Origin: Saccharomycopsis fibuligera x Saccharomycopsis cf. fibuligera
Taxonomy: Eukaryota; Ascomycota; Saccharomycetes; Ascoideales; Saccharomycopsidaceae
Assembly: GCA_001936135.1 (NCBI GenBank)
Contig: CP012814.1
Coordinates: 744,001-808,000, forward strand
Length of the DNA: 64,000 nt
Direction: 5' to 3'
Below are positions 19,560-30,305 of this stretch, one piece after another. Under the pieces are notes generated by a model. That model did not search any database. It was not told the origin of the DNA and saw only the letters and a list, made by a program, of their open reading frames with translations. Numbering within the stretch: position 1 is the stretch's first letter; every line of letters begins with the position of its first letter. The position numbers and the translations under genes were made by a program.

Positions 19560-20358
19560 TGTCGTGTTTAAAATGGTAGTTCTCTACTAAGTACTTTTAA
19601 ATGCATCTGTGGAAACAAGTAGTCCCCAACAAACACAATCCTGGTATCCTTGGGCTTCAGCGCACATCAGATATAGCAGAAGCAGTGGAGCTCGGTATAC
19701 CGTTTTTGAAAAAAAAGTTCATTCCAAAAGAAGTCTTCGACTTCAAGTCCCGGAACGGTAGTGCACAAGTGCGCGAGAAGAAAGATAAACTACTATTCTT
19801 AAACCAGTTGGCACGTCTCAAACAAGTCACTAATAAAGAGTGTCTGACATTCTGGCAAATGCTAAACAAACAAACGTTCAAACACCCTGGCTGTTTCGAG
19901 AATATACACACATTCCACCTCGGAGTCGAGAAGTTCAAATTCCAAGGTGAGGAATGTAAGTGGTGCTCTGAAGATTTATCACGTAAAAAACACAAAAAAC
20001 AAACATATGAAGATGCTATCAACAAACAAATGGAGCACTTTTTGGTTAAATGTCCAGTAGCTTAAGCGTTATGGAAAAAGTTACATATAAATAAGGAATT
20101 GAGCTGGGACAGCCTCATCCTTCCATCCAGTGATACACGAGAATTAATCCAGGTCGACAACTACTTGATATTTCAACAGAAATATTCCCGCCTACGGAAA
20201 GATAAGGACTTTGATTGAAAAACCATTCCAATCTCTGGTCTTATTTACTACATCACCACGGTAATGAATTAGATAACATATCAGTGTTATCTTAGTGAGT
20301 GGAAGATGGTATTGAAGTGAGACCCCTTTCTTTTTATCTGTCGACAGCAAAGCAATGA

Positions 20359-20396
<38 letters not shown>

Positions 20397-20603
20397 ATAT
20401 ATATCATCCATCCTAGACCAAACTCTCTCCTATAACTATTTCAAATCCAACTGATCCATTAAAGTCTAACTAATACTAACGGGGTTTTCACTTGTATAAG
20501 TTTCCCCTATATAATAACAACTGAACTATACTGTATATACTATATAGATAAGTTTATAAGATTATATTTTCTACCGTTTATATAGAAATAATAAATTGAT
20601 ATT

Positions 20604-20635
<32 letters not shown>
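19560..20635 (+). mobile_element. 5'-truncated LINE, 3' end of ORF2 and 3' UTR
   Basis: An open frame at 19601-20065 encodes the C-terminal part of a non-LTR retrotransposon ORF2, ending in the cysteine-histidine motif of the L1-like group (CKWC, then H-x4-C in HFLVKC). A stop follows, but homologous coding sequence carries on after it (KELSWDSLILPSSD), so the copy is decayed. The 3' UTR ends with a 26-base A-run (20610-20635) after ATTATGTGT, and another 28-base A-run lies inside (20364-20391). The segment from about 20090 on is clearly related to 59145-59770. The 5' break lies within about 50 bases of the tRNA-Asp 5' end. Known Candida LINEs of this type are the Zorro elements; I infer kinship only. 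Confidence 0.8.
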
Positions 20636-20639
20636 GAAA

Positions 20640-21258
20640 GGATAGATAAAATAAGTGATAAGGAAAATAGGATAATATAATTGTGGTGTGTAATAAAAGT
20701 TAAAATTGTAATGAGACCGCCATAACATTTTGTACATGCAACTGTTCCATGGACCAGTTGTAATTTTGTTTTCCTCGGTTCTTGCCTACCTGGGGAAGGT
20801 AGAATAGTAAGCGGTCAATCTTGAGCATAAGACTTGTATTTTGGACTGGATGTACAAGCAAACTCCACTTCAAAGGAACGTCAGGTTCGGTTTTCTTCCA
20901 GATGGTTTGAGAAAGTTTACATCATAAAACGTAACGGTTAAGGTAATGTGCTTTGCTATGAAGAAGTGGAGCTTGGTAAGAACAGCAACAGCACAGGTCA
21001 CTTTCCATCTGGTAAAGCAAAATGCCGAGATTAAAAATATGTGAATATTCCATGGATCCAGGGTATGTCCAGTTGATTTTGTTAATTAACCGGTAGCACA
21101 TTTTCTTTTAGTCATCACTTTTTCGGCAGAAAGACTGTAATCTTTTTGAGTATCTCAACTGGTCTACGTTTGCTTGTTTTTGACAGCTGCCATGGTGGAA
21201 CGCCGTGTTAGGTCGTTCAGATGGTAGATCCGAAGGCGGCAAGTATTGAGCCACTATA
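20640..21258. other. Gene-free stretch between LINE remnants
   Basis: No gene seen. Two imperfectly similar segments, each beginning TTCCATGGA and containing CCAGTTG plus a T-rich tail, lie near 20745 and 21048. Origin unknown. Confidence 0.4.
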
Positions 21259-22230
21259 CTATATGCTATTTTTGTTGTCAGCATCCAAGGTTTGAATACG
21301 AGCCACGGGATTGTGACTTGTATTCAACTCAAAAAGATTGGCATAACTTTTGATGATCAATCTTTCTGCTTCCAGAAACACTCGATGGTTGAATATACCA
21401 GAGATCTTCCCAAAATTTCTACCTGCATGTGGGGGACAAGCTAGGCTTTTCCCAATCAATGGAACCCACCAATAGTGGGTTTTGATTCTGTCATTTATAG
21501 CGTCTGAATAGTTCCCAAGTGAGTCCATAGAACTAATCCCTTGTCTATGTAGCCTTGCGCGTTGTTCTGTATAATGCTCCTGGTAAGCGTAGTCCATTAA
21601 CTCGTGGATGGCATATTGAATTTTGCATCGGAAAATTTGCGTGGACTGCGATGTCTCTTTTTCAAAGAAAATATTATTCAGATATTTAGCCTTGATGTAA
21701 CGAATCTGACTATTTAGATCAGTCATCTTGAAACCTCCAAATTTCCTCGATGTTTTGAAAGTATCCATTGATATATATGCCACCTTACAGCATTGCCTAA
21801 TGAAAGATTGCACTAGCGTTTGCATCTGATTTGGTGTTAGGGGACACATGGTTTCTCGGTAATATATTTTAGAAATGATGTATGCATTATCCAATAACTT
21901 TTTAATGCAGTGGTAGATACAACATTTTAGCAATATGATATTTATAATTTTTTTTTTCAAACTTTTTCCCGTATCATCATTGTCTTCTTCCTAAAAGCCC
22001 AGATTTATACCCAAGTACTTTATCTGAGGAGGATGAAGATATGTCATCTTCATGATCGGAATGTCTCTATAAATGTTTGGCAAAGCTGCTAGATCTTCTG
22101 CATGTTGACGGCCTGAAATCAAAATAGATGATTCATTTTTATAGTTTTTACCATATCTGCAACAAGTTTGCTTAAAGATAATAACAATGTGTCGGTATTG
22201 TGTGTAAAAAAAAAAAAAATGAAACAAAAG
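21259..22230 (-). mobile_element. Decayed LINE ORF2 relic (end of reverse transcriptase and following region)
   Basis: The minus strand carries two successive frames typical of non-LTR ORF2. At 21991-22190 is the end of the reverse transcriptase, finishing KYLGINLGF. At 21259-21900 is the post-RT region with FGGFKMTDLNSQIRYIKAKY, a common LINE block. The two pieces are in different frames, and neither 5' nor 3' end of the element is visible. Orientation is opposite to the fragment at 19560-20635. The parts do not overlap, so similarity between the two copies cannot be judged here. Confidence 0.7.
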
Positions 22231-23651
22231 CGGTTTTTTTTTGCTAAATTAACACTTTAAAAATGTATATGAAGCAATTAGTTGTAGTCCCAATGATTTG
22301 GAACTAGCAATTTATTTATATAACATCGTGTTGCGTTGTTGTAAGTGCATACGCAAATTGGCAGGACAGATCACAGCTCATAGCCACGTCAAAAAATAAC
22401 ACTCAGACCATAATTTGTCAGAAACGAAGCATGTGCTATTTCTTTTGCAAAAGATTTCACACATCACTAACTTGAACCATTATTGGAGACTAAACCAGTG
22501 ATAATGCTAGGCGAAAATAGGGCTTATACCCTGGACTGGTACAATGACTGAAGGATTAAATCGAGAAATATTAAGAAAATGGGTATACGGTTCCTCATGT
22601 TCAAAGATCCACATGTACTTTTCAGCTAAAAATAACAGCAACTAGAGCCTGCTAAGTAAAGAATTATCGGCCTGTTAGATCTGTACAAAGTTAGACAACT
22701 AGTGATGGCAAAAGCAACTGCACTAGATTGCAGTACTAAGTTTTGCAAACTACAATACAGCTAACGTCAGCAGAGAAGAAATTAGCATGGAAAGCCTCAG
22801 AAAGATATACAATGATTTTGCTACGTAGGTATAGCCTATACTACTTTTTTTTTCCCACGCGGTACACCATAGACATCCACGGAGCACCGCCACATACTAA
22901 CGCGGTTCTTGAAATCAATGCTGGCAAAGCTTGCTTAGCAAGCATAAATGCAAGTTATCTATTGATCAAATAGCAATATCAAATACGACGCCCGTAGACT
23001 TTAGATCACTACCTAACTGAGTTTGCTGAAACTAATGTTTAGCTGAGCGCCAGTTAAACTTAATAGATAAAATGATCATTTATTTGACTTTGCAAAGTTG
23101 GTGCGGAGAGATCAGCAATTATGCGTGCACTTAGCAAGTTATTGGTGGCAAGTGTTCTAGTGTGTGCATGTGAAAGGAAAGTTTTCCTTTATGCGGATGC
23201 TCTGAACATTACAGGGGATCTCGGTGACAACTAGCGAAGCTTAAATATCTATGGCTGGCGTTTTTTTACTTATTAAGCAACAATTTGCAGTCATGATAAA
23301 TAAAGTTAGAGTATATTAGAGTAGGTCACCGTGAAATATCCGCATCAATGCAGAGTGGATTCTGATTAACACAGAAAAAAAAATTAAAAAACAAAAAAAA
23401 ATTAATATAGTATAGATAAACTAAACATAGAAACAAAGAGACAGAAAATTGCATAAAAGACAGTAAACAGTAAAACGTAAGCAGAGTCGCTAAATATGTG
23501 TAGCGAGTATCACGCGAACAATAATATGGCAGAAAAGTAGATGTAACGTTCTTTGAAAGCGGCGAATAAATAAGTGTTCCCAAAAATGATAAAAAACAGA
23601 CCTTTCATTTATTTATTTATTTATTGATTTATTTGATCTTTTTTTTTTCAT
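22231..23651. other. Gene-free stretch
   Basis: About 1.4 kb with no frame I can support. The small frame 22743-22973 starts at a non-conserved position and matches nothing I know. The right end (23590-23651) is the 3' flank of the NFU-type gene with TTTA repeats. Confidence 0.5.
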
Positions 23652-24215
23652 TTAGTCAGACTTGTTTTTCAAATTATGTTCCAATTTTTCAAACTCCTGG
23701 AATGCAATTTCTTCTTCTGGGTCAAAAACCTGCTTAACCCCAGTGACTTCCGGAATGAAATAAGTCAACATGCTTTCAATACCCTGTTTTAAAGTAGTTT
23801 CGCTCATGGAACACGACGTACAAGCACCAGTAAGTTTAACAAATACTGTGCCATTGTCATAATCAAAACCTCTGAATTCCATATCCCCGCCATCTTCCTG
23901 AATATTCGGCAAAATTCTTTGTTTAACGACATCAAAGATATCTTCATACAAATCGTACTCATCTTGATTCGTCGGTAGTCTAGCATCTTTGTATATTCTG
24001 TTGTTGAGAAGTTCAGGGTTTACCTTGCCTTCCACTTTGTTGTTCAAGAATCTGACAGGATCTGCATTAGTGGCAGCAGTGGTCTCTAGCGAATAGGAGC
24101 GCAGCAAAGTATGATTGATAAGCGCCGGCAGGGCCCTGGCAAGGCTGAAAAAAATTGGGGAGTTTTTCGAAAGAAATGCTCTTGTTAATTGTCTTGAGAG
24201 AACTCTGGATAGCAT
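23652..24215 (-). CDS. NFU1: Mitochondrial NifU C-terminal domain protein, short NFU1-type
   Basis: Fe-S cluster carrier for late mitochondrial targets such as lipoyl synthase and respiratory subunits. The 187 aa start with an Arg-rich presequence (MLSRVLSRQLTRAFLSK). The NifU C-terminal domain follows with ILPNIQEDGGDMEFRGFDYD and the cluster-binding CxxC in LTGACTSCSMSETTL. The tail FDPEEEIAFQEFEKLEHNL fits yeast NFU1. Family members are usually about 250 aa with an extra Nfu N-terminal domain between presequence and CxxC domain; here only about 40 unrelated residues separate them. The start is supported by the presequence, so this looks like a shortened protein rather than a misplaced start. 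It is divergent from OPI1. Confidence 0.85.
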   Translation of the reverse strand: MLSRVLSRQLTRAFLSKNSPIFFSLARALPALINHTLLRSYSLETTAATNADPVRFLNNKVEGKVNPELLNNRIYKDARLPTNQDEYDLYEDIFDVVKQRILPNIQEDGGDMEFRGFDYDNGTVFVKLTGACTSCSMSETTLKQGIESMLTYFIPEVTGVKQVFDPEEEIAFQEFEKLEHNLKNKSD

Positions 24216-25041
24216 TGTATACGTGTAAGCAGTGATATAGTAAGCTGTTTATATATATTGTCATTTTTCGGTGAGTAGGATAAGTAAGATAAGATCTCAA
24301 GCCATGGTTTTATATAAAAGATATATCCTTTTGAGCATGCAGATTGTGTATATTACGCTGACTAAGCGCGATGACCGTTGCTGTCGGAGAAAATGCGGCC
24401 TAAGCCCGCTCGGCGTTTATTAATTTCTGACCGTGTGTCATCACTTACATAATACAAACTGCTCAACGGTTTTGACAATCGTGACAAGCATGTGATTCAA
24501 AAACACGCTTGCAGGGTGCAAGCACCCCACTTATAGCGGGCTCTTCACATGGAAATCCAACATTTGCAAACGGAAAGTTCCCGTGCAAACTCAGCACAGC
24601 TGCTGGCCTCTGCTAGCGAGACAGAAAGACCCATCACCATTTCGACTTTCATATGCCACCTGCAACAACGCACATCCAGTGCAAGCAAACCGCACCGTTA
24701 TTCCTGAATTTTCATTTATAAAGCTTGTGCTCGTCCTTCATTTCCCCTTTGCCTTTGTCCCTGTCCATTTGTTTGTTTTTGTACTTCTCTTTTCCCAACG
24801 CTTTTCCTTTTCTTTCGATTGTCGTCGTGTATTTTCTGTCTCTCAACGTTGAGTCATCCAGCTTTACTTAAATAATTACTCCCCTCATCGCCATCCATTT
24901 ATCATCATTGCCGTTTTCCTGGAAACCCCGGTTTCAAGTTTTATTCTTTTCAAAACAACGCATTCATCAAAAACCAAAAAAAAAAACATCAAATAAGAAA
25001 TAACAACGAAAAAAAAAAAAAAAAAAAATTACTAGTCGTTC
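24216..25041. promoter_or_regulatory. Divergent promoter NFU1 / OPI1
   Basis: About 825 bases, no gene supported. It includes the ICRE-like site at 24542-24552 and A-rich leader sequence right before the OPI1 ATG (24976-25028). Confidence 0.5.
24542..24552 (+). promoter_or_regulatory. ICRE-like inositol/choline response element
   Basis: TCTTCACATGG matches the S. cerevisiae Ino2/Ino4 consensus TYTTCACATGY except for the last base, about 490 bases upstream of OPI1, a gene that is itself under such control in S. cerevisiae. Ino2/Ino4 targets have been rewired in Candida, so this may be chance. Confidence 0.3.
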
Positions 25042-26763
25042 ATGTCGGTCGATAATTTGGACTCTGTCCAGAAATCCTCCTCCGTGCAAAAAATCCCTCA
25101 ACCTGTTAATCTAAGGAAACGTCATTTGGACTCTTCTGATGACGCCGATAACCGTAATGAAGACTTTGACTCCATCAGTGATAATGGTATTGACAGTGAA
25201 ACCATAGAAAGCGATATTGAAGATGACGAATTCCATGATTTTCATGAAAACAAGAGCCTTTTTGCTGCGGTTGAAGCATTAGAAAAATTGAAAAACTCAT
25301 CAACATCTTCATTAAATTCTTCTAATGCCAATAATTCTCTTTCTCCAGCTACCACCACTAATCCGTTGCTAGCAGCAGCTAACGTTGGCCCAACTCATGG
25401 GAGTGGCTCAACTAGTATCCGCCACAATGGTGAATCTCTGCATCATTACCAGCAAAAATTTTTCAACACCGTTTCCAACTACTACAAGTCATCCAAAGAT
25501 TTCTCACCAGCTTTTAAAGTTGGCGCCGAGTTTGTTGAAAAAAGGGCAATTCCTATTGTCAGAAAGTTTGAGCAAAGATTCCCCAATACTTCAATATCCA
25601 ATCTTCGCCAAAATATAGTGAGACTGAATGGTATTGATCCTTTGGGACATTTGAATAGCCAAAGAAATTCGCTAAGTTATTTCCAAGCACAACAGCAAAA
25701 ATTGCAAAATTTCAATTTAAATGTGTCTATTGAAAGTAAAAAAAATTTAAAAGTGCTTCTAAAAATATTGAAGTTAGCTAATAATAGATTGATTCACGGA
25801 GTGGATAATTTACAAAACCTAATCACTGAAAAGGAAAAAAAATTACAAGACAAATCCAATCCCGATGATGAATATACTGTTTCGGAAAGCAAAAAACTTC
25901 AAGGCAATACAAAAAGACAAAAAATCAATAAACAAGAAGGACTAAAACAAGTCAAGAAGGATATCGTGATAACCGTGAAAAAAGCAGTAACTGTTATCTC
26001 TAAATTCACAGGCAATTCTTTGCCTGAACCTGCGCGAACAAGTGTACGAGACGTGTTATTGAAGTTGCCAGAAAATCTATCAAAAGCTTTGAACACCAAT
26101 GTAGAAGAATTTAGTACCCCAATGAGCTCCGCTCCAGGATCTCCAAGATTGGGACCTTCCACTCCTCAAGGACCTTTAGATCTAAGCAATAATAACGACA
26201 GTAACAACTTGTCTTCTTCAAGATCTGCATCACGATCAGTGATGTCGTCTGTTCCTGGATCACCATTATCCATCACGTCTGCATCATCCACAACGACAAA
26301 CAACTTCCTTAAGTTCGATAAACTTGACCCAAATTTTACCAATAGAAAAATCTTGATTCTTGCCAAAGAATCATTAGATTCGTTTGCCAATATTATTAAG
26401 ATTTTTGATGCAAATTTGAATAAAATGGATGATTGGGTGGAAGAAAATAAACAACGGGAAATCACCAAATTGAAAAACTTGCACGGCGAAGGAATAACTA
26501 CTTTGATGGAAGCTCATAGTGCTTCTAGGGGTGATGCAGCCGCTGCAGCCGCGGCTGCAGCGGCTGCCATGACTTTGATTAACAACAGTCAAGAGGTGAT
26601 TAATAACCAGCAACTTCTTAACAATCAGATACTGGCAAATGAAAAACAGGCTAATGACGCAGCCAGCGCCATTCCAGTTACTATAGAGCAGCCCGAGATT
26701 ACAGAACCTCGACAAAATTTGGGATCTGCTGAAGCTGTTGAAGCCGTTGAAAAGCGGAAATAA
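25042..26763 (+). CDS. OPI1: Opi1-family transcriptional repressor of phospholipid genes
   Basis: Phosphatidic-acid sensor held at the ER/nuclear envelope that enters the nucleus to repress inositol and phospholipid synthesis genes. The 573 aa contain a Sin3-interaction-like helix (FAAVEALEKLK near residue 75), the conserved block NLNVSIESKKNLKVLLKILK, ISKFTGNSLPEPARTSVRD, and the activator-interaction domain NRKILILAKESLD through DDWVEENKQ. Near residues 60-70 an acidic stretch precedes EFHDFHE, which resembles a FFAT motif for Scs2/VAP binding. In S. cerevisiae the FFAT lies later in the protein. A poly-Ala run and an Asn/Gln-rich C-terminus complete it. The start follows an A-rich leader. 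Confidence 0.92.
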   Translation: MSVDNLDSVQKSSSVQKIPQPVNLRKRHLDSSDDADNRNEDFDSISDNGIDSETIESDIEDDEFHDFHENKSLFAAVEALEKLKNSSTSSLNSSNANNSLSPATTTNPLLAAANVGPTHGSGSTSIRHNGESLHHYQQKFFNTVSNYYKSSKDFSPAFKVGAEFVEKRAIPIVRKFEQRFPNTSISNLRQNIVRLNGIDPLGHLNSQRNSLSYFQAQQQKLQNFNLNVSIESKKNLKVLLKILKLANNRLIHGVDNLQNLITEKEKKLQDKSNPDDEYTVSESKKLQGNTKRQKINKQEGLKQVKKDIVITVKKAVTVISKFTGNSLPEPARTSVRDVLLKLPENLSKALNTNVEEFSTPMSSAPGSPRLGPSTPQGPLDLSNNNDSNNLSSSRSASRSVMSSVPGSPLSITSASSTTTNNFLKFDKLDPNFTNRKILILAKESLDSFANIIKIFDANLNKMDDWVEENKQREITKLKNLHGEGITTLMEAHSASRGDAAAAAAAAAAAMTLINNSQEVINNQQLLNNQILANEKQANDAASAIPVTIEQPEITEPRQNLGSAEAVEAVEKRK

Positions 26764-28073
26764 AAAACACCGACACTTTGTAATCGAAGAATTGGGCTTG
26801 TATAATATTTTTTGATAATGATGCTGCCTTAAATACTTGACATTTCTCTGTTTGCCCTTTTTTTTATTCTTTTTATTTTCTTTTCTTTGGTTTTCCTTTT
26901 TCCAAAAACAACAAAAAAAAAAAAAAAAAAAAAAAAAGAATAAAAGAGAAAGAAAAAGAAATAACGAAGCATAACTTCGCGGTTTACGGTTGGTTCTTCA
27001 TTTATTTATTTGTTTAATTCATATATCAGTTTGCTTGTTTGTTTGTCTGTCTATTTGGTTTATTCTTGGTTTATTCTTGGTTTGAATTGGTTCATTTTAT
27101 ATAATATTTCGGCTTATGCTTTGTTTTTATTCATTACTCAACGATTTCATGACTTTTTATTTCCCATAATTTGATGTTAATATTAGCTTTTATTCGTTAT
27201 TATTCTATCTGTTTTCTATGTTTGTTATCTGTTATTTTTTTCTTTTTTTTTTATTTCACATTTATTGGAATTCTTTTATTACTGATCACAGCCTGTTCTT
27301 CCGTGTAAGAAGAGCTATTTACTTTAATGCGTACTCAGTATTCTTATATACGAGAAAAATAACATGAAAATGCCTGTAGACCAGATTGTCTATAGGCTTC
27401 GAAACCTGTTCATGTTGAAAATGGCATTGTGACAGGGACACGCCAAAAATACTAACTGCACCAAAAATACTGTGCTAATCAAAAAAGGAAAAAACTTCGG
27501 AAACATGCTTCCGCAGCACATAACTAGCAACAGCGACAGAAGGAAAGATTTCTCTAAAGGAAGGAAGGAAGGAAACTCATTGCAACTGACCACTGCAATG
27601 TCTTCTTTTATTAGTCAGAATGGGCAAATAAAAATTTTCCAATCTCTTGTTATAGATAGACTATATATACAAGTACATGCCGCCGGTGCTAGCCCGTCAC
27701 TGAGAAAGAAAGAAAGAAAGAGCCATCGCGCTTTCAGCAATTATTGCAGTAAGTATATTTATTTTCCCATTACCGAACCACTTTAATGCAATACTTTCCT
27801 GATTCTTGCTCTTCGTCCTTGAAAATAAGCAGGATTGCAGGATTGCTTATTTTATGAATTTGAGTTAATATTTCTAATACCCCAAAGAAGTATCTCCGGC
27901 CAGTTAGACTCGTTTCTTTTGCTCTTGGATCCGACATTTGAGTTATAGTTATTAAAGCCCCTACTATAGACTACATGTCAGCCACTTCTTACACATTTTC
28001 TTTTTACTATTCATCCCCGAAATGACAAACTAACACCAAACACAGTATACAGCTATTCTAGCACATTCCAAAA
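26764..28073. other. Intergenic OPI1 3' flank / QDR3 promoter
   Basis: About 1.3 kb, no gene seen. It holds a 23-25 base A-run at about 26912-26936, T-rich sequence with repeated GGTTTATTCTT near 27057, GGAA repeats near 27557 and GAAA repeats near 27704. Confidence 0.5.
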
Positions 28074-30305
28074 ATGAGCCGTCCACACGCTCAGCAGACC
28101 ACTACTACGTCTGCTAAATTACAGTCAAACTCTTCTAGCAGTCAGTCACTTTCCTCAGACGTCGGCTCTCAAAATGATGACAATGCCAATCCTGTCAAGC
28201 TCGAGCAGCAACGTCAAGAAAATATTCAACATCAACATCAACATCAGCACCAAAATCGAAACCAACAACTGGACCAGCCTGTTTCCAGAACCAATTCAAA
28301 AACATCGTCCAAAAAAGCTGCTGTCGCAAATCTCGATTTATCCAAAGTCTTCTCCAAGACATCTAAGCAACCGTCCAACATTGTACCTATTTCCCAAAGA
28401 AGAGGTATCTTGCTGCACTTGTGTCTCGTTCCAGAATACCACGATGCCCGAAATTATTCCTTGAAAACAAAATACACCATTGTTATAACTATTGCCATTG
28501 CCGCAACCATTGGCCCCATGGGAACTTCCATCATTTTACCAGCGATTGACGACGTTGCTGATGTGCTAGACACTACCGTTTCCATCGTTAACATTTCGGT
28601 GGGAATATACTTGCTAGCATTGGGGATTTTTCCATTATGGTGGTCTTCCATTAGTGAACGCAATGGCCGTAGATCCGTTTACTTGGTCTCTTTTGCTTTG
28701 TTTCTTTGCTTTTCTATTGGATCCAGTCTTTCCCCGAACATTGCCAGCTTAGTGGTGTTTCGATTTTTAATGGGGGCAAGCTCAGCAAGTGTGCAGTCAG
28801 TAGGAGCAGGAACAATTGCTGATTTGTTCGACGTTAGTGACCGAGGCACTGCTATGGGATATTTTTATTTGGGTCCATTATTGGGTCCTTTGCTCGCTCC
28901 AATTATTGGTGGGGCAGTAGCTATTAGATGGGGTTTTAGAGGCACACTGTGGTTTTTGGTGATTTTTGCTGGTTGTTTGTTGATGTTTTTGGTGTTCTGC
29001 TTACCGGAAACTTTAAGAAGACAAGATAATAGTAAAGCAATTGCTGACATGTTGGCTCAACAGCAAGATAAACGGTTTGAGGAGGAATCAAGTTTAGAGA
29101 ATGTTGGTAATGTTTCTAATCATAACGGTGAAACGGAAAAGAATGTTGTGAACAACAATGATTTTGAAAAAAGAGTTGCTATTAATGGTAATAACAATAT
29201 TGACAACTACAATAATGATCGAGATGATTTAACCAGCTTAGCAACCACATTATCAGCTGATGCACTTCATGACAATGCTAACGGGATAAATCAAATTGAA
29301 GAAGCCCTATCAAGGGCCCGTACCAACATTTCCAACGTAGAACAAAATCAAGAACGAGTATTTGACTCCTCAGTGCCTGCCCTTTCAAGAATGAATACCA
29401 TTGATCAAAAACAAGCTAAAAAGTTGGAAAATGCAGAATTACAACGGATTGAAACTCGTTTACAGGGTGAACTTCAAAGAATAAAATCTAATAAGAGTAA
29501 TTTATCATCAACAGTTTCTGCAAAAACTCAAAAAGGAGCATCGTCTATAAATCATCAACGAGAGCAAAGCAAGCATGATTGGGCCCATTATCGCACAATT
29601 TTATACATTTATCTAATCAAGCCTACCAAGTCCGTAGTTTTCCTAAGTTATCCTCCTGTGCTCCTCATGATTATCTACTCTGCAGTTTCCTTCATGGGGG
29701 TCTATTTTGTCAACATGACTCTAAGTTACGAATACGCTCGAGATCCATACAACTTCACCACCATGCTTGTGGGTCTAACATATATCCCCAACTCTGTGTG
29801 CTACATGCTCGCATCAATGCTAAGTGGTCGTTGGATTGACACCCTTATTCGAAATTTTCAAAAAAAACATGGTTTCTTGGCCCCCGAGGCAAGATTATCA
29901 TGGAACGTTCTAATTGCCGCATTGATGCTCCCGGGATCAGCATTAATCATTGGCTGGTGTTTTGACCGCGATAATCACTGGGAAACTCCACTTGTCGGCA
30001 CCGCACTTTGGGGGTTTGCTAGTATGTTGGTAATTGGTACCACGGTGACTTATATAGTGGACTCATTGCCTGGTAGAGGGGCTACTGGGGTTGCCTTGAA
30101 TAATTTGGTTAGACAGATTCTTGCCACTATTGCCTGTTTCGTTGTGGAGCCATTGATCAAAGCATTGGGGGTGGGTGTGTTGTATAGTATAATTGCGGGT
30201 GTGTTGTTTGTTTTTGGGATATTGTTTGCTGTGGTCAAGAGGTATGGTAGTTATTGGAGAGACCATTATGATTTGGCAAGATTGTATGAGATCGTTGATT
30301 CGTGA
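28074..30305 (+). CDS. QDR3: Plasma-membrane MFS multidrug/polyamine exporter, DHA1 family
   Basis: Drug:H+ antiporter of the DHA1 group; the S. cerevisiae homologue exports polyamines, quinidine and spore-wall precursors. The 743 aa have a long Ser/Gln/His-rich cytoplasmic N-terminus and then the conserved entry RRGILLHLCLVPEYHDARNY. Twelve TM segments are split by a large hydrophilic loop (about residues 320-500). Family motifs are GPMGTSIILPAIDDVA, FPLWWSSISERNGRR (motif A), SASVQSVGAGTIADL, GPLLGPLLAPIIGG (motif C) and SLPGRGATGVALNNLVRQIL. The match to QDR3 is strong along the whole length. No signs of decay. Confidence 0.94.
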   Translation: MSRPHAQQTTTTSAKLQSNSSSSQSLSSDVGSQNDDNANPVKLEQQRQENIQHQHQHQHQNRNQQLDQPVSRTNSKTSSKKAAVANLDLSKVFSKTSKQPSNIVPISQRRGILLHLCLVPEYHDARNYSLKTKYTIVITIAIAATIGPMGTSIILPAIDDVADVLDTTVSIVNISVGIYLLALGIFPLWWSSISERNGRRSVYLVSFALFLCFSIGSSLSPNIASLVVFRFLMGASSASVQSVGAGTIADLFDVSDRGTAMGYFYLGPLLGPLLAPIIGGAVAIRWGFRGTLWFLVIFAGCLLMFLVFCLPETLRRQDNSKAIADMLAQQQDKRFEEESSLENVGNVSNHNGETEKNVVNNNDFEKRVAINGNNNIDNYNNDRDDLTSLATTLSADALHDNANGINQIEEALSRARTNISNVEQNQERVFDSSVPALSRMNTIDQKQAKKLENAELQRIETRLQGELQRIKSNKSNLSSTVSAKTQKGASSINHQREQSKHDWAHYRTILYIYLIKPTKSVVFLSYPPVLLMIIYSAVSFMGVYFVNMTLSYEYARDPYNFTTMLVGLTYIPNSVCYMLASMLSGRWIDTLIRNFQKKHGFLAPEARLSWNVLIAALMLPGSALIIGWCFDRDNHWETPLVGTALWGFASMLVIGTTVTYIVDSLPGRGATGVALNNLVRQILATIACFVVEPLIKALGVGVLYSIIAGVLFVFGILFAVVKRYGSYWRDHYDLARLYEIVDS

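Noticed and set aside
19560-22230. Single LINE insertion with a 5' inversion (twin priming)
   Set aside because: In twin priming the inverted part lies 5' of the sense part; here it lies beyond the A-tail, so two separate events are simpler.
22743-22973. 76-codon plus-strand frame in the LINE desert
   Set aside because: No family signal, no start context, surrounded by unknown non-coding sequence.
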